From Clostridiales bacterium (GTDB taxonomy: Bacteria; Bacillota; Clostridia; Oscillospirales; Acutalibacteraceae), in the NCBI GenBank assembly GCA_022801595.1, contig JAAWSO010000003.1, positions 62,001 to 126,000 of the forward strand: 64,000 nt of DNA. Direction: 5' to 3'. Made by a program: the position numbers and the translations under genes. Positions 28,266-39,221 of this stretch are shown piece after piece; position 1 is the first letter of the stretch; every line of letters starts with the position of its first letter. A model generated the notes under the pieces. The model was not told the origin of the DNA, ran no database searches, and worked only from the letters and a program-made list of their open reading frames with translations.

Positions 28266-28807
28266 TTATTCCGCGCACTTGGCGATTGTATGGTTCGCAT
28301 ACGTTGCCCAATCAGGTTCATAATCCTCCGTTGCTTGATTTCCCCATAATGTCCAGTTCGGTCGAATTCCTCTCGCGAACATTTCTAGATATGGTCCAGG
28401 ACTACAGGCCTCAATCAACGAAATAAACTCGTCTGGTTTTCTCGAATGCTCTCTTTTCATAGATCTCAATAGATTCACCTGGCTTCTACCTGGCTGTAAG
28501 GTTCGATTATCTGTTCCTTTTATGCCAAATAAAAGCAATTCCGTTACATTTCTAAAATAAAATCCTACTCCACGCCCGTCTGGCTCTCCATCTTTTCTTA
28601 CTTTTTCCCATACCAAGTTTGTTTTATAGGAAAACCCCCAGATTTCGTCATTTCCGAAATGGTAATTTTGAAAGCTCGTAATGCTTGAACAACATCTTGA
28701 AATTCGTCCGAAAAAGATTGTGAAATAATTTCTGCGGCATGATTATAGTTTAAGATTTCAAAATTTCTGATGATATCTTTTGGAAACAAGCTTTTCCATT
28801 CTTCCAT
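28266..28807 (-). pseudogene. deletion-fusion remnant of a BglII-like restriction enzyme and an MT-A70 methyltransferase
   Basis: The 5' part (from ATG 28807, GGGAGGG upstream) encodes about 55 residues, including NFEILNYNHAAEIISQSF and an EMTKSGG end, resembling the N-terminus of BglII-family endonucleases. At about 28,640 the similarity switches, in another frame, to GFSYKTNLVWEKVRKDG and on through RNVTELLLFGIKG, EHSRKP, FARGIRPNW, the C-terminal third of MT-A70 N6-adenine methyltransferases. The missing DPPW catalytic part and the rest of the endonuclease indicate one internal deletion joining two adjacent genes. Not a functional system. The frameless remainder 28,103-28,265 holds nothing else recognisable. 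Confidence 0.7.
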
Positions 28808-28981
28808 TCTTTGTTTCCCTCCCATTTATTGTAACATAGTTTATTCATACGTCAAGATTCTTTGTCCTTCATTCTTCTTCCTTTCCAAGCATTTCTATGC
28901 TATAATGATATATTACAATTAAAGTCTTATTCTATGGATGGACAGATAGAGAATTTGAAGGAAAGAAATAGGTGATCGAAT

Positions 28982-30796
28982 TTGTCAATTGTACCACAGG
29001 ATCGCATCCGAAATTTTAGCATCATCGCCCACATTGACCATGGGAAAAGCACCCTGGCCGACCGGATTTTGGAGCAGACCAAAGCAGTGGCCCTGCGGGA
29101 TATGGAAAACCAGCTTTTGGACAACATGGATCTGGAACGGGAGCGTGGCATCACCATCAAGGCTCACGCCGTGACCTTGGTGTACACCGCCAAGGATGGC
29201 CAGGACTATGTATTCAACCTGATCGACACCCCCGGCCACGTGGACTTTACCTATGAGGTATCCCGCTCCCTGGCCGCCTGCGAAGGGGCAGTCCTGGTTG
29301 TGGACGCCTCCCAGGGCATTGAGGCGCAGACCCTGGCCAACACCTACATGGCGGTGGATGGCGGCTTGGAAATTGTGCCGGTTGTCAACAAAATCGACCT
29401 GCCCAGTGCCGACCCGGATCATGTCTGCGCCGAAATCGAGGATGTGATCGGCATTCCAGCCGACGACGCGCCCCGAATCTCCGCCAAAACTGGCCTGAAT
29501 ATCGATCAGGTGATGGAGCAAATTGTCAAGCTGGTGCCGCCGCCGGAAGGCGACCCGGACCAGCCGCTCCAAGCCTTGATTTTTGACTCCTACTACGACG
29601 CTTACAAAGGAGTTATTGTGTATGTGCGGGTGAAGGAAGGGCAGGTGCATCCCGGCGACACCATCCGTATGATGGCCACCGGCGCTACCTTTACGGTAGT
29701 GGAGTGCGGCTATATGCGGGCAGGCGGCGGCACCGAGCCGGCCGACGGCCTGTATGCCGGCGAAGTGGGCTACATCGCCGCTTCCATTAAGGCGGTAAAA
29801 GAAGCCCATGTGGGCGATACCATCACCATCCAGGATCGGCCAGCCGCCGAGCCTCTGCCTGGCTACCGGGCGGTACAGCCGATGGTGTTCTCCGGCATTT
29901 ACCCCGCGGACGGCGCCCACTACTCCGACCTGCGGGACGCTTTGGAAAAGCTCCAGCTCAACGACGCCGCTCTCACCTACGAGCCGGAAACCTCCATTGC
30001 CCTGGGCTTTGGGTTCCGCTGCGGCTTTTTGGGGCTGCTCCACATGGAGATCATCCAGGAGCGTCTGGAACGGGAATACAATCTCGACTTAATCACTACA
30101 GCTCCCAGCGTTGTGTACCGGATTACCAAAACCAACGGGGAAGTTGTCATGGTGGACAACCCCACCAACTATCCCGACCCAGTTCTCATTGAAATGGCGG
30201 AGGAGCCCATGACCAACGCCCATATTTATGCCCCCAGCGACTACGTGGGTAATATTATGGATCTCTGTCAGGACCGCCGAGGCGTATTTAAGGACATGAA
30301 ATACATCGACACCGAGCGGGTAGACATCCACTATGAACTGCCCCTCAACGAAATTATCTATGATTTTTTTGACGCTTTAAAATCCCGCACCCGGGGTTAT
30401 GCTTCCTTTGACTATGAGCTGATCGGCTACCAAAAAAGCGATCTGGTCAAGCTGGATATCATGCTCAACGGCGAGGTGGTGGACGCTTTGTCCTTCATCA
30501 TCCACGCCGATAAAGCCTATCCCCGTGCCCGAAAAATGGCCGAAAAGCTGCGGGAAAAAATCCCGCGCCAGCTATTTGAAGTGCCAATCCAAGCCTGTGT
30601 CGGCGGCCGGATCATTGCCCGGGAAACGGTGAAAGCGGTGCGCAAAGACGTGCTGGCTAAGTGCTACGGCGGCGATATCACCCGGAAAAAAAAGCTGCTG
30701 GAAAAGCAAAAGGAAGGCAAAAAGCGGATGCGCCAGCTAGGCACGGTGGAGGTGCCCCAGGAGGCATTTATGAGCGTACTGAAGCTGGACGAATGA
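28982..30796 (+). CDS. lepA: elongation factor 4 (LepA)
   Basis: Ribosome-binding translational GTPase of 604 residues. Motifs: [13 protein letters not shown] (G1, about 15), RGITIKA (G2), [12 protein letters not shown] (G3, about 82), NKIDLPSAD (G4). The LepA-specific C-terminal domain is present ([36 protein letters not shown]). The start is a TTG (28982), with AGGTG upstream. hemW overlaps its stop codon; in many Firmicutes lepA-hemW is followed by hrcA, but here it is not. Confidence 0.98.
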   Translation: MSIVPQDRIRNFSIIAHIDHGKSTLADRILEQTKAVALRDMENQLLDNMDLERERGITIKAHAVTLVYTAKDGQDYVFNLIDTPGHVDFTYEVSRSLAACEGAVLVVDASQGIEAQTLANTYMAVDGGLEIVPVVNKIDLPSADPDHVCAEIEDVIGIPADDAPRISAKTGLNIDQVMEQIVKLVPPPEGDPDQPLQALIFDSYYDAYKGVIVYVRVKEGQVHPGDTIRMMATGATFTVVECGYMRAGGGTEPADGLYAGEVGYIAASIKAVKEAHVGDTITIQDRPAAEPLPGYRAVQPMVFSGIYPADGAHYSDLRDALEKLQLNDAALTYEPETSIALGFGFRCGFLGLLHMEIIQERLEREYNLDLITTAPSVVYRITKTNGEVVMVDNPTNYPDPVLIEMAEEPMTNAHIYAPSDYVGNIMDLCQDRRGVFKDMKYIDTERVDIHYELPLNEIIYDFFDALKSRTRGYASFDYELIGYQKSDLVKLDIMLNGEVVDALSFIIHADKAYPRARKMAEKLREKIPRQLFEVPIQACVGGRIIARETVKAVRKDVLAKCYGGDITRKKKLLEKQKEGKKRMRQLGTVEVPQEAFMSVLKLDE

Positions 30797-31989
30797 GAAA
30801 CCAAACCATGGACACCCATATCTCCAACCAATCCGTTGATCTTGGAACTCAAAACACCAAGATCGGCGTTTATATTCATGTGCCTTTCTGCAACGAAAAA
30901 TGCCCCTACTGCGATTTCTATTCCCTGACTCGCTCCTTTGACCGGATGGGCGCCTACACCCAGGCAGTTATCCGCGCCATCCATTCCTACGCCCCCCACG
31001 GCCTGCTGGCAGACACCCTGTACTTTGGCGGAGGCACCCCCAGCCTATTGGGGGCGAAACGGCTGGGAGAAATTGTGGCCGCCGCCCGGGAAACCTTTGG
31101 ACTGGAACAGGCGGAAATCACCGTGGAAGTCAATCCCACCGCCCAGGAAGCCTGGCTGGAACGACTGTTTGAGGGATTGTTTGCCGCCGGAGTCAACCGG
31201 CTTTCCTTTGGCCTCCAATCGGCCAACCTTTCGGAGCTGCAAGCGCTAGGCCGCCGTCACACCCCGGAGCAGGCGTGGAACGCAGTGAAAACGGCACATC
31301 GGATTGGTTTTTCCAACCTGTCCTTGGATTTGATACTGGCCATTCCTTACCAGACCAAGGAAAGCCTCCTGCGTTCCATTGAATTCTGCGCCGAAGCAAA
31401 CATTTCACACATTTCCGCTTACCTGTTGAAAATTGAGCCGGGCACGTCCTTTTTCACGAACAAAGACGCCTTGCTTCCCTGCCTTCCGAATGAGGAGGAA
31501 CTGGAAGCGCTGTATCTGTTGGCAGTGGAGGAATTGGAACGGCGGGGCTTGGAACAATATGAAATTTCCAATTTTGCTAAGCGGGAACAGGGCGTTCTTC
31601 TGGAAAGCCGTCATAATACCAAATACTGGCGGGGAGAAGAATACCTGGGAATCGGCCCAGCGGCTCATGGTTTTTTTCAAGGGAAACGGTATTATTCCCC
31701 TCCAGATCTCGATTCCTTCCTGGCTGGTAAGCCTCCCATCCCGGACGGGGACGGCGGCGGCCGGGAGGAATTCGCCATGCTTGCCCTGCGCCTGAAGCGG
31801 GGGCTTTCCCAAAGCGTCTGGCAGGCACGGTTTGGCGAGCCCCTTCCATCGGCCTATCTGCGGCGGGCAAAAAAATTTGTCCCTCCCGGCTTGATCCGGT
31901 GGACAGAAGGGGAACCTGGCTTTTCCCTGACCCCCAAGGGCTTTTTGGTTTCCAACGCCCTGATTGCCGATCTGTTATTTGGCACATAA
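30793..31989 (+). CDS. hemW: radical SAM protein HemW (heme chaperone, formerly HemN-like)
   Basis: 398 residues; ATG at 30793 overlaps the lepA stop (ATGA). Radical SAM Fe-S motif [10 protein letters not shown] at about 37-46: the CxxxCxxCxF form, with Phe instead of the fourth Cys found in true coproporphyrinogen dehydrogenases, points to HemW. GGGTPSLL and the GxGxxxH region ([16 protein letters not shown]) and the HemN C-terminal domain follow. Likely role: heme handling or insertion; no heme-synthesis genes are in the window. Confidence 0.93.
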   Translation: MRNQTMDTHISNQSVDLGTQNTKIGVYIHVPFCNEKCPYCDFYSLTRSFDRMGAYTQAVIRAIHSYAPHGLLADTLYFGGGTPSLLGAKRLGEIVAAARETFGLEQAEITVEVNPTAQEAWLERLFEGLFAAGVNRLSFGLQSANLSELQALGRRHTPEQAWNAVKTAHRIGFSNLSLDLILAIPYQTKESLLRSIEFCAEANISHISAYLLKIEPGTSFFTNKDALLPCLPNEEELEALYLLAVEELERRGLEQYEISNFAKREQGVLLESRHNTKYWRGEEYLGIGPAAHGFFQGKRYYSPPDLDSFLAGKPPIPDGDGGGREEFAMLALRLKRGLSQSVWQARFGEPLPSAYLRRAKKFVPPGLIRWTEGEPGFSLTPKGFLVSNALIADLLFGT

Positions 31990-32029
31990 AAAAACAGCGT
32001 GACCCTTCCAATCGGTCCCGCTGTTTTTT
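31988..32029. terminator. bidirectional intrinsic terminator
   Basis: AAAACAGCG ... CGCTGTTTTTT stem with A/T runs on both sides, between convergent hemW and the coiled-coil gene. Confidence 0.85.
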
Positions 32030-32407
32030 CTATTCCGCCTTTTTTAAAAGCGGTACTTTTAAAATATCGCTCACATTTTCCGCCCAATCCAACAGAAGAT
32101 TCACAGAATTCCGTGTTACCTTGGAATCCTCTTCCAAAGTATCCAGTCGCATTTCGATGTTGTCTAAGCGTTCATCCACTTTATCTAAGCGTTTCTCCAC
32201 TTTGTCTAAGCGTTTCTCCACTTTGTCTAAGCGTTCATCCACTTTGTCTAAGCGTTCATCCACTTTATCCAAGCGTTTCTCCACTTTGTCCAACCGGCTG
32301 TCAATTCCACCTAACCGGCCGTGGATGCCGTCCAGCCGCTGGTGGATTGGCTGGGTTTCTTCCTGCACAATCTGGCGGATTGCTTGGAGCAAGTCCTGAT
32401 TTTCCAT
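32030..32407 (-). CDS. coiled-coil protein with tandem heptad repeats
   Basis: 125 residues, ATG at 32407 after GGGGGTGA. Residues 30-90 are an almost perfect array of heptads RLDKVEK/RLDKVDE (about seven units), flanked by degenerate ones (RLGGID, RLDNIE, RLDTLE). The DNA shows matching 21-bp tandem units. A long parallel coiled coil is predicted, with a short C-terminal helix. Similar heptad proteins occur next to phage or plasmid regulators, but function is unknown. It lies beside a frameshifted XRE gene. Confidence 0.75.
   Translation of the reverse strand: MENQDLLQAIRQIVQEETQPIHQRLDGIHGRLGGIDSRLDKVEKRLDKVDERLDKVDERLDKVEKRLDKVEKRLDKVDERLDNIEMRLDTLEEDSKVTRNSVNLLLDWAENVSDILKVPLLKKAE
32143..32330. 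repeat. 21-bp tandem repeats within the coiled-coil gene
   Basis: About eight units of the form TCTAAGCGTTTCTCCACTTTG, or with TTCATC in place of TTTCTC. Units are in frame (seven codons each), so unit gain or loss changes coiled-coil length without frameshift. Confidence 0.85.
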
Positions 32408-32433
32408 CCCGTCACCCCCATAAAGTAGTTTTA

Positions 32434-32710
32434 TTATACGCTCTTTCTCCGCCTGACACAAGAGGTAAATCCTACAAAATCATCGGTCGGAAATCGGCTG
32501 CTGATTTTGACTGGGCGGATACGGGCTGGGCTCATGGGTGCGGCAATCAAATAATCCACGCTGGTATGATAAAACTCTGCAAGCTTACTTAATATTTCAA
32601 CCGGAATCTCCCGAATATTATTTTCATAGTTTCTGTATGCATTCCTGGACAAATTTAAAAAGTCTGCCACTTCCTGTTGTGTTTTATCTTGATTTTAAAG
32701 AGAAATCCAT
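32434..32710 (-). pseudogene. frameshifted XRE-family HTH regulator
   Basis: The frame 32697-32434 encodes QDKTQQEVADFLNLSRNAYR then NYENNIREIPVEIL and AEFYHTSVDYLI, the XRE DNA-binding domain, but lacks a start codon (a stop TAA precedes it; the only candidate is a GTG at 32670 that would remove helix 1). An ATG at 32710 in another frame gives MDFSLK, the usual XRE beginning, so a small deletion of a few codons plus a frameshift at about 32,690-32,695 explains it. If GTG 32670 is used, a 78-residue truncated protein might be made. Confidence 0.65.
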
Positions 32711-32735
32711 ATTCTTTGACACAAATCCTGTCAAA
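32706..32735 (-). promoter_or_regulatory. XRE gene promoter with overlapping palindromic operator
   Basis: TTTGACA-N7-TGTCAAA (32715-32721, 32729-32735) is a perfect 7-bp-arm palindrome just upstream of the broken XRE gene. The minus-strand TTGACA in it and a TATGGA 17 bp on could form the promoter, although TATGGA overlaps the candidate ATG at 32710. Such a layout is typical of autorepression and of control of the divergent gene at 32795, whose -10 may be TATACT at 32761. Confidence 0.5.
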
Positions 32736-32794
32736 AGTCAATTTTATGTTTTATGCTTGCTATACTTATGGTAACAATCTTTAGGAGAGTGAAC

Positions 32795-33013
32795 ATGATG
32801 AAAGGAGCTAACGAAAATACCTGCGCTAGCTGCGGTTATTTTATCCAGCATTATATTTTTCAACCTTTCGTATGCATAAAGGAAAAATATCAGACAGTCT
32901 GGTACGGCCACTGCATGCGTCCTCCCCGAACCCGACACCGAAGCACAACCGCAAAAGCCTGTATTCACTGGATTCCTATGAAAGATTCCACGGAAAACAA
33001 GGGTGCCCAATAA
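32795..33013 (+). CDS. small Cys/His-rich protein (putative zinc-binding)
   Basis: 72 residues from ATG 32795 behind TTAGGAGAG (a second ATG follows at 32798). It has CASCGYFIQHY at about 11-21, then C near 30, GHC at about 41 and C near 58; two CxxC/HxC-like pairs suggest metal binding. Similar small proteins with CxxCxYxxQHY...GHC...RxRxRxP occur in Clostridia, without known function. Divergent from the broken XRE gene and sharing the palindrome region. Confidence 0.65.
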   Translation: MMKGANENTCASCGYFIQHYIFQPFVCIKEKYQTVWYGHCMRPPRTRHRSTTAKACIHWIPMKDSTENKGAQ

Positions 33014-33022
33014 AAAAATAAC

Positions 33023-33062
33023 AAAGAACCCTCATGCCAAACAGCATGAGGGTCTCTTTATT
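33023..33062. terminator. bidirectional intrinsic terminator
   Basis: AAAGAACCCTCATGC ... GCATGAGGGTCTCTTT stem, between the Cys-rich gene and convergent ppdK. Confidence 0.85.
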
Positions 33063-33072
33063 TAACGCTATT

Positions 33073-35709
<2,637 letters not shown>

Positions 35710-35849
35710 GATCATCAATCCTCCTAAATATTGACTGAAAAACGCGCCCATAAGGCTGCAATTTCAGATATCTTGGTAAAAGGAACGTCGCGATGGAATG
35801 ACTGTCTCTTTGTTCTTCTTGTGAAATCCTTCCCGCAGGCGTCCAAACC

Positions 35850-35865
35850 TGTTATAATTATAACA
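35850..35865. promoter_or_regulatory. perfect 16-bp palindrome upstream of ppdK, Rex-like candidate
   Basis: TGTTATAATTATAACA, 140 bp upstream of ppdK. On the minus strand, with one flanking base on each side, it reads TTGTTATAATTATAACAG, 11 of 14 fixed positions of the Rex box TTGTTAA-N4-TTAACAA, and includes TATAAT in both directions. It could be a -10 element plus redox repressor site. No good -35 was found on either strand. Confidence 0.35.
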
Positions 35866-35966
35866 AACAATGCTGGAAAATGCTACCTCTTTTTTAACGA
35901 AAAAGCCAAAAATTTTCCGTCCCCAGCAGAATGTTAAAATAAATTTTTAAAATGTCCGAAAATGTC

Positions 35967-35996
35967 TTGAAAATGATTCCTATCCTGTGCGATAAT
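35967..35996 (+). promoter_or_regulatory. candidate promoter of the glmU-prs unit
   Basis: TTGAAA (35967-35972), 18-bp spacer, GATAAT (35991-35996), giving a leader of about 150 bases. The leader (36003-36150) shows no recognisable riboswitch. The rest of the gap 35710-35966 holds only the palindrome at 35850. Confidence 0.55.
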
Positions 35997-36150
35997 AGAG
36001 TGAGTTATGCAAACTCCCTGTTTTTTCTTGTTTTTGTTCCTTTTTGTAAAAAGCAATGTTCACGATTCCTGTAACCCTTTGCAATTCTGTATTGGCGGCA
36101 GGATTCTTTTCTTTAAAATTTAAAATCAATGGAATGAAAGGTGGATTATA

Positions 36151-37212
36151 TTGGAACACTCCCAAACGAATTGCGCCGTCATCCTGGCTGGGGGCGAAGG
36201 AAAACGGATGAAATCCAACCGTCCCAAGGTGCTCTCCTCGGTGCTGTTTAAACCCATGCTCCGCTGGGTCATGGACGCGGCCTTGGAGGCCGGCCTGCAT
36301 CGGCTCTGCGTTGTGGCTGGCTTTCAGCATGAAACCGTGGAGGACTATCTAGCCCAAGTCTGCATGGAAGGCCTGGATATGAAGCTGTCCATCGCTCTTC
36401 AACTCGAGCGCAAGGGCACCGCCCACGCCGTACAAATGGCGGACTCCTTTTTGCAGGAGAACCGGGGCGGCAATGTATTGATCCTCAACGGCGACGCGCC
36501 ATTCCTCAGCCCCGCTGTTATTCAGGATGCTTTGGCCCAACACATGGCGCAGCAAAACGCTGTGACCGTAATCTCCGCCGAGCTGGAAAACCCCTTTGGC
36601 TATGGCCGTATCGTCCGCGACCCCCAGGCCGGAACCTTACAAGCCATTGTGGAGGAAAAGGACGCGGACGCTGCCGTCAAGCGGATTCAAGAGGTCAACT
36701 CCGGGGCTTATTGGTTCCGGGTGGACGACTTGCTTTCCGTGCTGTATCGCATCGGCAACCAAAACGCCCAAGGGGAATATTATCTGCCGGACGCAGTGAG
36801 CCTGCTTCTGGAACAAGGCAAGCGGGCGGACGCCTTCGCCACCAGCGACGCCAACACTGTGCTGGGAGCCAACGACTGCTTACAGCTCGGCCAGCTCAAC
36901 GCCATTGCCCGCCGACAGCTCCTGCAAAAGCACATGGCCAACGGGGTGGAAATCCCCTGCCAGGACGGGGTCATCATCGGGCCGGACGTGGCCATCGGGG
37001 CTCACACCTGTATTCTGCCCGGCACGATTCTTCGGGGCTGCACCCAGATCGGGACCGGCTGCCAGATCGGGGCCCATACCCAACTGGAGGATGTGGTGGT
37101 AGGCGACGGCCTGACCCTGGTTTCCATCTTCGCGCAAAACTGCGCCATCACCGAATCCCCGGCTCCGTTCACTTCCCTCGGTAAGCCGGCGCAAACGCAT
37201 CATTCATCTTAG
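36151..37212 (+). CDS. GlmU-like UDP-GlcNAc pyrophosphorylase lacking the acetyltransferase half
   Basis: 353 residues against about 455 for GlmU; TTG start at 36151 behind AAAGGTGG. The uridyltransferase domain looks intact: LAGGEGKRMKSNRPKVL (about 12-28), GDAP, GYGRIV, EVNSGAYWF. A short left-handed beta helix follows (about 270-325) and the protein then ends, so the C-terminal acetyl-CoA site (residues equivalent to E. coli Arg333, Lys351, His363, Tyr366) is absent. No downstream frame restores it, and prs begins within 90 bp. It likely still makes UDP-GlcNAc from GlcNAc-1-P; another enzyme must acetylate GlcN-1-P. Confidence 0.85.
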   Translation: MEHSQTNCAVILAGGEGKRMKSNRPKVLSSVLFKPMLRWVMDAALEAGLHRLCVVAGFQHETVEDYLAQVCMEGLDMKLSIALQLERKGTAHAVQMADSFLQENRGGNVLILNGDAPFLSPAVIQDALAQHMAQQNAVTVISAELENPFGYGRIVRDPQAGTLQAIVEEKDADAAVKRIQEVNSGAYWFRVDDLLSVLYRIGNQNAQGEYYLPDAVSLLLEQGKRADAFATSDANTVLGANDCLQLGQLNAIARRQLLQKHMANGVEIPCQDGVIIGPDVAIGAHTCILPGTILRGCTQIGTGCQIGAHTQLEDVVVGDGLTLVSIFAQNCAITESPAPFTSLGKPAQTHHSS

Positions 37213-37302
37213 TAACTGTCGGCTGGGCCATCCCTCCAGCCGGTCTACATATTACATCCGGCCTCCATCCGGCCGGGACATTTGAAGTTTAGGAGGATTC
37301 GA

Positions 37303-38289
37303 ATGAATACGACAAATGTAAATCCATACCATGGCAAAGACATTAAGATTTTCGCTGCCAACGCCAATCCCCAAATGGCCCAGCAAATTGCCGACCATCT
37401 CCATCTCCCCTTGGGGAAATCGGAGGTAGCCTGTTTCAGCGACGGCGAAATCTCCGTATCCCTTTTGGAATCGGTTCGGGGCTCCGACTGTTTCATCGTC
37501 CAGTCCACCTGCGCTCCTGTCAATGACAACATCATGGAGCTTTTGATCATGATGGACGCGATGAAACGGGCTTCCGCCGCCCGCATTACTGCCGTAATCC
37601 CCTATTTCGGCTACGCCCGCCAAGACCGGAAAGCAAAGGCCCGCGACCCGATTTCCGCCAAGCTGGTGGCGGATCTGATCACAGCCGCCGGCGCCGACCG
37701 GGTCTTGAGTATGGATTTACACGTTCCTCAGCTGCAAGGCTTCTTCAATATCCCTGTGGATCACCTGCTTGGCTCCCCCATGCTGGCCCACTACTTCAAG
37801 GATCGCATTGAAGAGCGGGAAGAAAACATAGACGACTATGTCGTCGTTTCCCCAGACTTAGGTTCCGTTACCCGCGCCCGCACCTTCGCCGCCCGGATCG
37901 GCTGCCCCTTGGCCATTGTGGACAAGCGCCGCCAAAAAGCCAATGTTTCCGAAGTGATGAACATCATCGGCGACGTGCAGGGGAAAAAGGTCATCCTGGT
38001 GGACGACATGATCGACACCGCCGGCACCCTGTGCAACAGCGCCAACGCGATTTTAGAAAAGGGCGGGGCAAAGGAGGTGGTAGCCTGCGCCACCCACGGC
38101 GTTTTGTCCGGCCCAGCCATTGAACGGATCCAAAACGGCCCCCTCAAGGAAGTTGTCCTGCTGGACACCATCCCACTGCCTCCCGAGAAACGAATTGATA
38201 AAATCAACGTGCTTCCCGTGGCTCCCTTATTCGCCGAGGCCATCGGCCGGATTTATGAGGACAAGCCGGTTTCTTCTATGTTTAAATAA
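37303..38289 (+). CDS. prs: ribose-phosphate pyrophosphokinase
   Basis: Makes PRPP from ribose-5-phosphate and ATP. 328 residues from ATG 37303 behind AGGAGG. Motifs: FSDGEISVSL and YFGYARQDRK (ATP and catalytic flexible loops), PRPP-binding VILVDDMIDTAGTL at about 225. Class I (phosphate-activated) type with the usual length. The order glmU-prs is the classic Firmicute arrangement. Confidence 0.97.
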   Translation: MNTTNVNPYHGKDIKIFAANANPQMAQQIADHLHLPLGKSEVACFSDGEISVSLLESVRGSDCFIVQSTCAPVNDNIMELLIMMDAMKRASAARITAVIPYFGYARQDRKAKARDPISAKLVADLITAAGADRVLSMDLHVPQLQGFFNIPVDHLLGSPMLAHYFKDRIEEREENIDDYVVVSPDLGSVTRARTFAARIGCPLAIVDKRRQKANVSEVMNIIGDVQGKKVILVDDMIDTAGTLCNSANAILEKGGAKEVVACATHGVLSGPAIERIQNGPLKEVVLLDTIPLPPEKRIDKINVLPVAPLFAEAIGRIYEDKPVSSMFK

Positions 38290-38303
38290 TCCTTTCTGTT
38301 TCC

Positions 38304-38331
38304 AATCCATGGGCGTTCCATGGATTTTTTG
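38304..38331 (+). terminator. intrinsic terminator after prs
   Basis: AATCCATGG-N5-CCATGGATT followed by TTTTTGTTT. Confidence 0.9.
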
Positions 38332-38374
38332 TTTGGTTCCTTAAAACGGGGAGCGGAACAGCGATGCAGCGGGC

Positions 38375-38404
38375 TTGCTTGCCCCTTGCTGTTTGTGCTA
38401 TAAT
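38375..38404 (+). promoter_or_regulatory. candidate promoter of pth-mfd
   Basis: TTGCTT (38375-38380), 18-bp spacer, TATAAT (38399-38404); leader of about 175 bases before pth with no recognised structure. Confidence 0.55.
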
Positions 38405-38584
38405 AAGCCGATGGAATCCCAGATTCCATGCTTGTTTCCAAACAAACCAGAGTTCCCCCGCATGATCGGGAGAAAATCCGCATACCATAATACCAAAATC
38501 AGGCGGGGTGGGGTTGCTGTCCCGCCCTTGCGTTATTTGTCCGCAACCGTAAATCTATATTTTTCGATAAAGGAATCACCCATT

Positions 38585-39193
38585 ATGCTGCATTTATTTT
38601 CTCGCAACAAACCCTCTCCAGGCCCGGTGGATGCCATCATCGTTGGGCTGGGCAACCCTGGCCGCCAATACGAGGGCACCCGCCACAACGCCGGCTTTTT
38701 CGTTCTGGATACCCTGGCGGAGCAATGCGGGGTGAACATCGACCGCATAAAATTCAAGGGCTTAACCTGCGACGCTGTGGTGGGGGACAAACGTGTTCTC
38801 CTGCTCAAGCCCTCTACCTACATGAACCTGAGCGGGGAATCTGTTCGGGAGGCCATGCAGTTTTATAAACTGCCTCCCGAACAGGTTATCATTGTGTACG
38901 ACGATATCTCCCTGCCGCCCGGTAAGCTGCGCATCCGCCGCAAAGGAAGCGATGGCGGGCAAAATGGGATGAAAAACATCATTTACCTGATGGGAGCGGA
39001 TACCTTTCCCCGGATTAAAATGGGGATCGGGGCCAAACCCAACCCACAGTGGGATTTGGCAGACTGGGTGCTGTCCCGCTTCACAGAAAGCGAAGCGAAG
39101 GAACTGACCCAAGCCGCCAAAAACGCCTGTGAGGCGCTGGCCCTCATGGTCAACGGCCAGGAGGCCCAAGCGATGAACCAATTCAATTCATAA
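38585..39193 (+). CDS. pth: peptidyl-tRNA hydrolase
   Basis: Releases peptides from prematurely dropped peptidyl-tRNA. 202 residues from ATG 38585 (AAAGGAA upstream); 70 more in-frame codons upstream lack a ribosome site and would overlap the promoter. Motifs: GLGNPGRQYEGTRHNAGFF with catalytic His, KPSTYMNLSGESV, and VYDDISLPPGKLRIR with catalytic Asp, and GSDGGQNGMKNI. mfd follows after 28 bp. Confidence 0.97.
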   Translation: MLHLFSRNKPSPGPVDAIIVGLGNPGRQYEGTRHNAGFFVLDTLAEQCGVNIDRIKFKGLTCDAVVGDKRVLLLKPSTYMNLSGESVREAMQFYKLPPEQVIIVYDDISLPPGKLRIRRKGSDGGQNGMKNIIYLMGADTFPRIKMGIGAKPNPQWDLADWVLSRFTESEAKELTQAAKNACEALALMVNGQEAQAMNQFNS

Positions 39194-39221
39194 TGGACGA
39201 CGATCCGCAAAAGGAGCTGCC

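Noticed and set aside
32143..32330. CRISPR-like array of short repeats
   Set aside because: Units are contiguous 21-bp tandem copies without spacers, in frame within a coiled-coil gene.
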